From an uncultured Acidimicrobiales bacterium (GTDB lineage Bacteria; Actinomycetota; Acidimicrobiia; Acidimicrobiales; SZUA-35): a DNA stretch of 11,896 nt. A program made the position numbers and the translations under genes. Location: NCBI GenBank assembly GCA_938008925.1, contig CALLIQ010000022.1, positions 1 to 11,896 of the forward strand. Direction: 5' to 3'. Under the pieces are notes generated by a model, which saw only the letters and a list, made by a program, of their open reading frames with translations, searched no databases and had not been told where the DNA came from. Below, piece after piece: positions 6,271 through 11,896 of the stretch (position 1 is its first letter; the number at the start of each line of letters is the position of its first letter).

Positions 6271-6978
6271 TCAGTCGTCGTCGAGGTCGTCGCCGGCATC
6301 ATCGCCAGCGTCTTGCGCTGCACCACCGCCGTCATCGGCATTGCCGCCGACGAGGTCGTTGACGTCTGGCGCCTGAGGGATCGTCGGAATCGTCACCGTC
6401 GGGATCGGCGGCAGCGTGATCGAGGTCGGCACCGTCCACGTGGGCGGCTCCGACGTCGGCACGGTCGGGATCACGATCGTCGTCTCTTCGCGCGTCGTCG
6501 GCGCCTGGGTGGTGGCAGGACGGGTGGTGACGGGACGCTGTGTGGTGGCCGGACGTTGCGTGGTCGGCGTCACCGTGACGGGGGCCGCTGTGGTCGGCGC
6601 AGCGGTGGTGGGCGGACGGGTCGTGACGACGCGCCCGGTGGTCGCCGTCGTTCCACCGGAGCCGGTCGACCCGTTCGTCGAGTCGGTGTCGGACTCCGTC
6701 TCGGAGTCGGTGCCGTCGGATTCATCGAGCGTCGTGTCCGGCTCGTCAGTGGTCGTCGAGGACGGGGCGCTGGTGGTCGATGAGGCAGCGACCGATGTCG
6801 AAGTGGATGCTGGCACGGTGGACGTCCCGCGGACGTCGACCACCGATGGGCTCGACGCATCAGACGACAGCAGGTTGAGCACGCCGATTCCAGCCACGTT
6901 GATGGCAGCGAGAATGCCAAGCGTGACCGCGGCGGTACGCCACCGATTTCGCTCCCGCATCCCATCCAACATCCTCAC
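6271..6978 (-). CDS. Membrane-anchored Thr/Pro-rich stalk protein with acidic C-terminus
   Basis: 235 residues: a short basic cytoplasmic end (RERNRWR), one membrane segment at about 15-37, then an exported low-complexity region. That region runs from Ser/Thr-rich (50-75) through Asp/Glu/Ser-rich (78-105) to Thr/Pro-rich with repeated TTxxP and TTQRP units (115-165), then a Pro/Ile/Thr part (166-203), and ends in an acidic run (215-235, GDDAGDDLDDD). No folded head domain is visible. Such regions act as extended, often glycosylated, wall-spanning stalks; glycosylation here is inference. The GTG at 6978 is 10 bases after GGGGGAGG on the minus strand; ATG codons at 6972 and 6960 are alternatives with poorer spacing. 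It faces the secreted four-cysteine protein across a hairpin and is divergent from the rhodanese gene. Confidence 0.7.
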   Translation of the reverse strand: MRMLDGMRERNRWRTAAVTLGILAAINVAGIGVLNLLSSDASSPSVVDVRGTSTVPASTSTSVAASSTTSAPSSTTTDEPDTTLDESDGTDSETESDTDSTNGSTGSGGTTATTGRVVTTRPPTTAAPTTAAPVTVTPTTQRPATTQRPVTTRPATTQAPTTREETTIVIPTVPTSEPPTWTVPTSITLPPIPTVTIPTIPQAPDVNDLVGGNADDGGGAAQDAGDDAGDDLDDD

Positions 6979-7062
6979 GACAGTGTGACCTCCCCCGGGA
7001 CCGAACCAAAGAGCCCTGAGAAGGATTGCCCGTCTCGGCGATCGACGGCTGATCGCGCGATT

Positions 7063-7110
7063 CCCACACCCGGTCCCACACCCGGTCCCACACCCAGCCC
7101 CACGCCCGTG
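7063..7110. repeat. Four tandem 12-bp repeats
   Basis: Units starting at 7063, 7075, 7087 and 7099 read CCCACACCCGGT twice, then CCCACACCCAGC and CCCACGCCCGTG, so the array decays towards the right. It lies in the 191-base gap between the divergent stalk-protein gene (-) and rhodanese gene (+), about 85 bases from the former and 60 from the latter. Read on the plus strand it would encode a PTPGPTPG tail, but no convincing gene contains it. Confidence 0.75.
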
Positions 7111-7169
7111 CCCGTGCGCTCGGCCGAGTAGGTGGCGGTTGTGGTCGCCTGTGTGTTACCCCATGGACC

Positions 7170-7595
7170 ATGACCGACCAACCGATCAAGAAGGCCTGGG
7201 ACCTCGTCGAGGAGGCCAAAGCCTCCATCGACAACCTCACTCCGGCCGAACTCGCGGCCGAGCAGAGCTCCGACGACGTCGTCGTGGTCGACATCCGTGA
7301 CTTCCGCGAGCTCTACGGCAAAGGCAAGATCCCCGGCGCCGTCCATGCACCCCGCGGCATGCTCGAGTTCTGGATCGATCCCGAGAGCGAGTACTACCGC
7401 GACGTCTTCTCCCCCGACCGGCGCTACCTGCTCTACTGCGCCGCCGGTGGTCGGTCGGCGCTCGCAGCCAAGACCATGAAGGACATGGGCTACCCGAACA
7501 TCGGACATCTCGAGGAAGGCTTCGGTGGCTGGGAGGCCGCGGGAATGGAGACCGAAAGCGTCCAGGAGAAGTCCAAGTGGGTGCCCAAGTCCTGA
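7170..7595 (+). CDS. Single-domain rhodanese-like sulfurtransferase
   Basis: A 141-residue cytoplasmic protein with one rhodanese domain (about 22-128). The first half has VVVVDIRDFRELYGKGKIPGAVHAPRG, in which the DIRD strand end and GxIPGAxHxPRG are family signatures. The active-site loop is CAAGGRS at 90-96 with the persulfide-carrying Cys90, and GFGGWEAAGM near 117-126 closes the fold. Such proteins move sulfane sulfur in thiosulfate, cyanide or sulfur-relay chemistry; the donor and acceptor here are unknown. The N-terminal 20 residues add a short helix. The ATG at 7170 has no recognisable ribosome binding site, so it may be leaderless, which is common in actinobacteria. Its end lies only 8 bases from the end of the convergent protease gene. 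Confidence 0.9.
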   Translation: MTDQPIKKAWDLVEEAKASIDNLTPAELAAEQSSDDVVVVDIRDFRELYGKGKIPGAVHAPRGMLEFWIDPESEYYRDVFSPDRRYLLYCAAGGRSALAAKTMKDMGYPNIGHLEEGFGGWEAAGMETESVQEKSKWVPKS

Positions 7596-7603
7596 GCTCA
7601 TGA

Positions 7604-9658
7604 TCAGCCCGGCGGGGTCATCGTGATCGGCTCTGGACCGTCGATGAGGATGCCGTTGGCGTCGCCACCAATCGGCTCGCCGGCACAGTTCTCGGCCTGG
7701 GCGATCACATCGCCTTCCGGCAAGAACACCGTGGCGCTCTCGCCGGGCAGGATCGTCTGGGATGCGCCGAGTTCGTCGAGGCCGAAGTCGGCCGATCCGA
7801 GCGGATTGATCCGCAGGAAGCACACCTCTTCGCCGAGTTCGTTGATGAACTCGATCTCGTGGACCGTCACCGGCGCGGGCGTGATGAGGATCGACTCGCT
7901 GAAGACGAGCTCACCTTCGACGAAGAAAACCATTTCGTAGAGGCCGGCGTCGAGGCCGCCGGCGTCATCGTCGATGGCGCAGAGCCAGTAGTCGTTGCCC
8001 GACTCCGGGCCTTCCCAGATCTCGCCGAGAAAGCTGTACTCCTCGACGATTTCGCCGTCGACGCGCCACACGGCGTCCCAGGCAGCACCGAAGGAGAAGC
8101 CTTCCCAGTTGAACCAGGTGCAGATGCTCTCGATACCGGCTTCGGCCGTGACGACGAACTGTGTGTCGCTCTCCGGCTCAGCGATACCGGGACTGAAGCC
8201 AGGGCGGAAGAAACGGACGTTGCTCGTGTCGACGTTGGCCGCCGGGACGACGGGTGTGTTGTCCTCGAGCTCCATCGGCGACGCCGTCGCCGCCTGTTCG
8301 ATGAGCGGCTTGGCCAAGTTGATGGGTCGGAGGCCGTTCAGGAAGCCGCCGATCGGCACGCACTGGTCGTTGGCGTCGAGGCGGCCATCGCCGTTGGTGT
8401 CGGTGATCACTCGGCAGTCGACGATCGGGCCGTCTTGGCTGGCAGCGGCCTGGGTCGGAACGCCGACGAGGAGTCCCTCGTCATCGACCGCCGTGCCACC
8501 GCTGTTGCCGCCGGAGATGGTCGCGTCGGTCTTGATCCACGACCGGTCGGACACGCCGGCCTGAGCCGTGAAGCCCGAGACCGAGCCGTTGGTGAAGGTG
8601 ATGGTGTCGCCGCCGATCGACGGGTAGCCGAGGATGCGGATCTGGTCGCCGATCTCGACGGCGTCGCTGTCGCCGATCGGCAGAGCGGGGAAGGCCAGGC
8701 CGTCTGTCGGCCCGCCGTCAGAGGTCCGAGCGACCCGGACGACCGCGAGATCGAGCTCGTTGTCGACCACGAGCAGATCGGCCTCGTAGCGGAGCTCCGG
8801 AGGGAGCCCTGAGTCGGTCGTGACCGCGATTCCGATCCGGCTGAAGGGACAGCCGACATCGGACGCGACCACGTGGGCGTTGGTGAGGATGGTGCCATCG
8901 GCGTTGACGAAGGTTCCCGAGCCCGAGCACAGCGGCGTGCCGTCGTCGGACAGGAGGATGATCTGCACCGATGACTGAGCCAGGTCGGACACGCTCGGCG
9001 GCGCGGCGTCCGCCGGGGCCGGGTCGGCTGCCTCATCGACGGATTCGGCGGGAGCGGCGGTGGTCGCCACCGCCACGGTGGTCTCGGGAGCCGCGGTCGC
9101 GGTGTCGTCTCCGTCACCGCCGCTGAGCGCCACGAACGCTCCGCCGCCGACGAGGGCGACCGCAGCGATGGCGCCGCCGATGATCGGGGCCTTGCTCTTC
9201 TTCTTCGGCGCGGGTGCAGCCCCGTAGGGAGCCGCTGCCTGAACGGGCGGAGCCTGACCGGCAGGTGCCTGGTAACCGCCGGTGGCCGGGGCTTGTGTGG
9301 GAGGCGCCGTGTAGCCGGGGTTCGCGACCGGTGGGGCGGTGTAGCCAGGGTTGGCTGGCGGAGTTTGAGGCGCCGGCGCCTGGGGGCGCGGTGCCTGTGG
9401 TTGCGGTGCTTGTGGCTGGGCTGGCGCCTGAGGTTGCGGTGCTTGTGGCTGCGCCGGCGTCTGCGGTTGTGGCGGCGCAGCAGGGGCGTGTGGCTGCGCA
9501 GGCGATTGGGGCGACGCTGGAGCCGGTGCCTGATGGCCCGGGGCGGTCGGCTGGCCCCCTGGATGGGGTGGCGTCGGGGGCTGTTGGGCCTGGCCTGGAT
9601 GGCCGGGCACGCCCGGTGGACGCGGTGCTTCTGGGGTTCCCTCGCCGTGCTCGCTCAC
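7604..9658 (-). CDS. Membrane-anchored trypsin-like serine protease with Pro-rich cytoplasmic tail and Ca-loop-like insert
   Basis: 684 residues. Residues 1-155 are Pro/Gln/Ala-rich with repeated QPQAP units and two NPGYTAPP copies, ending in the basic stop PKKKSK. The membrane segment is about 157-178. Outside follow an acidic Ala/Thr linker (180-222) and a trypsin/HtrA-like domain (about 223-450) with the full triad: His262 in LTNAHVV, Asp303 in NELDLAVV, Ser386 in SGGNSGG. There is no PDZ domain. At 420-431, DTNGDGRLDAND has every ligand position of an EF-hand/dockerin-type calcium loop and is bracketed by Cys415 and Cys433. Residues 480-684 form an unrecognised beta-rich region with four more cysteines. 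All eight cysteines are extracytoplasmic. The GTG start at 9658 directly abuts GGAGG, an abnormal spacing, and a stop lies four codons upstream, so translation may be leaderless. It is divergent from the VanY-like gene. Confidence 0.88.
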   Translation of the reverse strand: MSEHGEGTPEAPRPPGVPGHPGQAQQPPTPPHPGGQPTAPGHQAPAPASPQSPAQPHAPAAPPQPQTPAQPQAPQPQAPAQPQAPQPQAPRPQAPAPQTPPANPGYTAPPVANPGYTAPPTQAPATGGYQAPAGQAPPVQAAAPYGAAPAPKKKSKAPIIGGAIAAVALVGGGAFVALSGGDGDDTATAAPETTVAVATTAAPAESVDEAADPAPADAAPPSVSDLAQSSVQIILLSDDGTPLCSGSGTFVNADGTILTNAHVVASDVGCPFSRIGIAVTTDSGLPPELRYEADLLVVDNELDLAVVRVARTSDGGPTDGLAFPALPIGDSDAVEIGDQIRILGYPSIGGDTITFTNGSVSGFTAQAGVSDRSWIKTDATISGGNSGGTAVDDEGLLVGVPTQAAASQDGPIVDCRVITDTNGDGRLDANDQCVPIGGFLNGLRPINLAKPLIEQAATASPMELEDNTPVVPAANVDTSNVRFFRPGFSPGIAEPESDTQFVVTAEAGIESICTWFNWEGFSFGAAWDAVWRVDGEIVEEYSFLGEIWEGPESGNDYWLCAIDDDAGGLDAGLYEMVFFVEGELVFSESILITPAPVTVHEIEFINELGEEVCFLRINPLGSADFGLDELGASQTILPGESATVFLPEGDVIAQAENCAGEPIGGDANGILIDGPEPITMTPPG
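8366..8401 (-). other. EF-hand/dockerin-like calcium loop within the protease
   Basis: Encodes DTNGDGRLDAND (residues 420-431): Asp at 1, Asn at 3, Asp at 5, Gly at 6, Leu at 8, Asp at 9 and Asp at 12, the canonical order for a 12-residue Ca-binding loop. Cys415 and Cys433 flank it and could close it with a disulfide. It lies about 35 residues after the catalytic serine. Confidence 0.6.
9363..9520 (-). repeat. Degenerate repeats coding the Pro/Gln-rich tail of the protease
   Basis: GGTTGCGGTGCTTGTGGCTG occurs exactly at 9399-9418 and again at 9432-9451, a 33-base period equal to 11 residues, with weaker copies on both sides. These encode the QPQAP units of the cytoplasmic tail, and their near-identity at DNA level suggests recent expansion by slippage or unequal crossing-over. 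Confidence 0.65.
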
Positions 9659-9771
9659 CCTCCAAACCTAGGCGCAATCCGTAACGACGATGAGTCAGCG
9701 CCTCACTCCGGCACCTTCCGCCCACCATCGGTCGACCGGGGGCTCACGAAGCGCTCGAAACCGTGGGCCGA

Positions 9772-11286
9772 ATGACCCAACGAAACACGGACCGAGGGCT
9801 TTGGTTTTGGCGCCCAGATGCCGATGGACCTCTCGTGCGTCGTTTGCTCTCCACCGCCGCGCTCGTTGCGGTCGTCGCATCAAGCGCCCTGACCCCGACC
9901 GCGCACGCGCAGGTCGACCAGGAGGAGATCGAGCCAACGGAGATCAACGTCGGTCTGCTGGGGATTCCGGACTACGACCTCGACCCCGAGAACTTCGATG
10001 TGGCCACCACGACCGACACCGAGGTCGGATGGATGCGGCTCGAACTCGAGAACACGGAGTTCACCGCAGTCCTCGCCGATGCCGCAGCCGCCAGCCAGGT
10101 CTCCACCGCCCGCCGAATTCGAAACGAGGCCGCCGAGACGGTCAAGGACGCACAGCTCCGACTCGAGACCAAGCAGGAATCGCTCGGATCGGCCGCGATC
10201 GACGGGTTCCTCGGGAACACCGAAGGAACGCTCAACGACATCTTGTCCCCCGATCTCGACGTGATCGCCGCCGAATCGCTCGCCGACTTCACGACCGAAG
10301 AGATCGTCGAGGATCGCGATGCGGTCCGAGCCGAACTCGAGGCGGCCGAAGAGGTGCTCGCCGATGCCGAAGAGGAGCTCCGCTCCGCACGCATCATCGA
10401 GGTCGCCACCGGCGATGCACTCACCGAAGCGGCCGAAGCACGCGCTGCGTTCGACGTGCGCGCCGAGGAGCACCGACGGATCGCCGACCAGGCCGATCGC
10501 GACGCGGCGGCACTGGCCGCCGGGAATCTGTTGCCCGAGGGCGAAGAACTCCCCGAAGGCCAAGAGGTCCGCAACTCCAACGTCGAGCTTCGTTCCGTCG
10601 CCGGCGTGTTCAACGTGAACGTCGAAATCGAGGACGAACTCGACGCCCTCATCGCACACGCCCGCGCCGACGGCATCTTCTTCGCCGGCGGTGCCTACCG
10701 AACCGTCGAGTCACAGATCGCGCTGCGGCTCGCTCACTGCGGCGGCGCCACGCCTCCACAGGCGGCGACATCGACGGATGGCGAGGCGAGCCCGTCTCGC
10801 CCGTCGAACCTGGTGCCAGCTCAGGGTGAGTCGAGTGGCGGCGAATCCAGCGGCGGCGAAACGAGTGGTGGGGAACAGCCTCCAGCGACCGATCCGCCCG
10901 TGACCGAACCCCCGGCCACCGATCCGCCAGCAGCCGACCCACCGGCGGGCGACACCGCGCCCGCCGACGGCACCGCACCAACCGGTGGCGGGACCGACGG
11001 CGAAGCCGCCGAAGGCGACGGCACCATCGCCGACGAAGCGGCAGCAGCGAGCGCCGAGTGGCGCCGCTACGTGATCTACGAGGCACCCGCCTCGTCGTGC
11101 TCGCCACCGACCGCGATTCCCGGCCGGTCCGAGCACCAGACCGGTCTCGCGGTCGACTTCACCGAGAACGGCTCGATCCTCACGTGGGAGAGCCCCGGCT
11201 TCTTCTGGCTCGTCGACAACGCCTCCGACTTCGGCCTGATCAACCTGCCGAGCGAAGCCTGGCACTGGTCAACCACCGGCAGCTGA
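9772..11286 (+). CDS. Secreted VanY-like D-Ala-D-Ala carboxypeptidase with coiled-coil region and interrupted catalytic domain
   Basis: Likely a zinc peptidase trimming peptidoglycan stem peptides outside the cell. Numbering from the GTG at 9763 (507 residues): signal peptide about 25-49 ending TAHA, a helical charged region predicted as coiled coil (about 86-252, rich in Glu/Ala/Arg), then a VanY domain from about 275. The domain has GGAYRTVESQIALRLAHC at 309-326, SEHQTGLAVD at 456-465 (zinc ligands His458 and Asp465) and SEAWHW at 497-502 (Glu498 catalytic, His501 zinc ligand). Residues 328-432 are a Gly/Ser then Pro/Thr/Asp/Ala low-complexity insert inside the domain, between Cys326 and Cys446. 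Start: ATG 9772 is in frame after GTG 9763; a GTG at 9835 would give a short, classical signal peptide (MRRLLSTAAL), so the start is uncertain. It is divergent from the protease gene with 100-odd bases between. Confidence 0.85.
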   Translation: MTQRNTDRGLWFWRPDADGPLVRRLLSTAALVAVVASSALTPTAHAQVDQEEIEPTEINVGLLGIPDYDLDPENFDVATTTDTEVGWMRLELENTEFTAVLADAAAASQVSTARRIRNEAAETVKDAQLRLETKQESLGSAAIDGFLGNTEGTLNDILSPDLDVIAAESLADFTTEEIVEDRDAVRAELEAAEEVLADAEEELRSARIIEVATGDALTEAAEARAAFDVRAEEHRRIADQADRDAAALAAGNLLPEGEELPEGQEVRNSNVELRSVAGVFNVNVEIEDELDALIAHARADGIFFAGGAYRTVESQIALRLAHCGGATPPQAATSTDGEASPSRPSNLVPAQGESSGGESSGGETSGGEQPPATDPPVTEPPATDPPAADPPAGDTAPADGTAPTGGGTDGEAAEGDGTIADEAAAASAEWRRYVIYEAPASSCSPPTAIPGRSEHQTGLAVDFTENGSILTWESPGFFWLVDNASDFGLINLPSEAWHWSTTGS

Positions 11287-11330
11287 ACCTCCGCCACCTC
11301 TGGGGGTCAGGTCTCGATCAGCGGAGGTTC
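11285..11330 (+). terminator. Nested inverted repeat after the VanY-like gene
   Basis: A perfect 10-bp inverted repeat, GAACCTCCGC and GCGGAGGTTC, begins at the stop codon and encloses 26 bases that hold an inner ACCT/AGGT stem. There is no T-run after it. It probably ends or protects the VanY-like transcript before the tRNA gene. Confidence 0.45.
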
Positions 11331-11357
11331 GCCTGCCGCCTCGCAGCAACCGGCCCC

Positions 11358-11386
11358 TTCTCGCTGTGCGACACACCAGCTAGCCT
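11358..11386 (+). promoter_or_regulatory. Possible promoter of the tRNA-Arg gene
   Basis: TTCTCG (11358-11363) and TAGCCT (11381-11386) are 17 bases apart and would start transcription about 8 bases before the tRNA. Both elements match the housekeeping consensus only partly. Confidence 0.35.
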
Positions 11387-11400
11387 CACCGGCGACCTCA

Positions 11401-11473
11401 GCCCCCGTAGCTCAGTGGATAGAGCGTCGGTTTCCTAAACCGTGCGTCGGCAGTTCGATTCTGCCCGGGGGCA
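11401..11473 (+). tRNA. tRNA-Arg (anticodon CCU)
   Basis: A complete 73-base cloverleaf: acceptor GCCCCCG/CGGGGGC with 7 perfect pairs, D arm GCTC/GAGC, anticodon loop TTCCTAA with CCT at 11434-11436, a 5-base variable loop, T arm GGCAG/CTGCC with loop TTCGATT, and discriminator A. The outermost anticodon-stem pair (11427/11443) is T/T and unpaired. It reads AGG arginine codons. The CCA tail is not encoded (ACGC follows), so the cell needs a working CCA-adding enzyme. No integrase gene or duplicated 3' end is visible nearby, so there is no sign of use as an integration site. Confidence 0.96.
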
Positions 11474-11538
11474 CGCAGACCGTGTCGCTTCACGGCGTCT
11501 TCTGTCGCGACAGCCAACCCGCTCGACACCCGCGCAAG

Positions 11539-11578
11539 CACCGGGCGGCCTGGCTTCAACGCCACTGACCGCCCGGTG
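11539..11578. terminator. Nested hairpin between tRNA-Arg and the convergent YCII-like gene
   Basis: A perfect 10-bp inverted repeat, CACCGGGCGG and CCGCCCGGTG, encloses an inner TGGC/GCCA stem with loop TTCAAC. It lies 66 bases after the tRNA and 18 bases beyond the stop of the minus-strand gene, so it is well placed as a shared terminator. It has no T-run. Confidence 0.5.
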
Positions 11579-11595
11579 AACCTGCGGTTGCGAAC

Positions 11596-11896
11596 TCAGC
11601 CCATCTCCACGATGGTGACGACATCGACCGTGCCGTTGTCGCCGGCGACGATCGGATTGCGCTGAGCGATCTCGACGGCTGCCTCGTGGCTCTCGGCCTC
11701 GATGATCGTGTAGCCGGTCACGGCACCACTCACGTCGGTGCCACCCGAAGCGGCGACCGCCGTGGCCTGGGCGCCCTGTCCGCCAGCGTCGACGATGGCG
11801 GCGCCGAGCGATCCGTACCATCCACCCCACGCCTGGCCCATCTCGGCCTGGCCAGCCTCATCGGTCGGGTACTCGCCGGTGAAGTGCATCAGAAGC
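11596..11896 (-). CDS. YCII-related (DGPF-type) domain protein, 5' end outside the window
   Basis: The visible part reads LLMHFTGEYPTDEAGQ at its start and ends VDVVTIVEMG. The pattern of a first strand ending in MHFTGEYP, a helix with WGGWYGSLGAAIVDAGGQ, a strand GYTIIEAESHEAAVEIAQRNP and a last strand with the pathway-like end is that of YCII-related proteins, small alpha-beta barrels of about 100-120 residues often found next to sigma factors. Their activity is mostly unknown. An ATG at 11889 could start translation, but the frame runs on to the window edge with Leu-Leu before that Met, as in the hydrophobic first strand of full-length relatives, so the real start is probably just outside. 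It converges on the tRNA gene. Confidence 0.8.
   Translation of the reverse strand, partial: LLMHFTGEYPTDEAGQAEMGQAWGGWYGSLGAAIVDAGGQGAQATAVAASGGTDVSGAVTGYTIIEAESHEAAVEIAQRNPIVAGDNGTVDVVTIVEMG

Noticed and set aside
6985..7131. Possible 48-codon plus-strand gene ending in a PTPG repeat tail
   Set aside because: It has no ribosome binding site, an unconvincing first half and overlaps the leader of the divergent gene; kept only as a tandem repeat.
7859..8812. 317-codon plus-strand frame opposite the protease
   Set aside because: The minus-strand frame contains the complete catalytic triad and calcium loop; the antisense frame has no fold features.
9690..10829. 379-codon plus-strand frame rich in Arg
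   Set aside because: Frame-shifted reading of the VanY-like gene with the Arg-heavy composition typical of GC-rich shadows.
11401..11473. tRNA-Arg as an integration site for a mobile element
   Set aside because: No integrase and no repeat of the tRNA 3' end within the remaining sequence.
1..11896. CRISPR array, toxin-antitoxin pair or defence island
   Set aside because: No spaced repeat array, nuclease, helicase or toxin-like small gene pair was seen on either strand.

Overview
This GC-rich window (Ficoll-like bias toward G/C at third positions, many GTG starts, tRNA without an encoded CCA tail) looks like chromosomal DNA of a high-GC actinobacterium. The style of the proteins, with proline-rich membrane-anchored trypsins, VanY-type peptidases ending in PSEAWHWSTTG and marine-type sulfotransferases, suggests class Acidimicrobiia (Ilumatobacter-like), but that placement is inference. 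No transposase, integrase, phage gene or CRISPR array is visible. Genes are densely packed and both strands are used.

Layout. 1-1006 (+): an XdhC/CoxI-type protein whose frame is open to the left edge, followed by a hairpin. 1134-3074 (+): two adjacent sulfotransferases of different subfamilies, 15 bases apart. 3140-5182 (-): a compact four-gene set, read from right to left. It comprises a small membrane protein, an anchored beta-rich surface protein, a free-standing HD domain matching the C-terminal half of CCA-adding tRNA nucleotidyltransferase, and an alkyltransferase-like protein with PWWRV in place of PCHRV. The genes touch or overlap (CTGA/TGA junction, GTGA overlap, 19-base overlap), so they are probably co-transcribed and translationally coupled. 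5183-5448: a 266-base divergent control region rich in dyads, including clustered GTCAC/GTGAC half-sites. 5449-6234 (+): a secreted protein with four cysteines, of unknown function. 6271-6978 (-): a membrane-anchored Thr/Pro stalk protein with an acidic tail. 7170-7595 (+): a single-domain rhodanese. 7604-9658 (-): a membrane-anchored trypsin-like protease with a calcium-loop-like motif set between two cysteines. 9772-11286 (+), divergent from the protease: a secreted VanY-like D,D-carboxypeptidase whose catalytic domain is interrupted by about 105 low-complexity residues. 11401-11473 (+): tRNA-Arg(CCU). 11596 to the right edge (-): a 5'-truncated YCII-related protein.

How they fit together. 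No single pathway links the whole window. Several neighbours point to the cell envelope: the sulfotransferases probably decorate a surface glycan or lipid, and the anchored protease, the stalk protein, the secreted four-cysteine protein and the VanY-like peptidase all act outside the membrane. I did not find a clear-cut new defence or mobile system. The strongest oddities are the HD-only relative of CCA-adding enzyme coupled to an alkyltransferase-like protein, the split-looking VanY domain, and the dyad-rich divergent control region.
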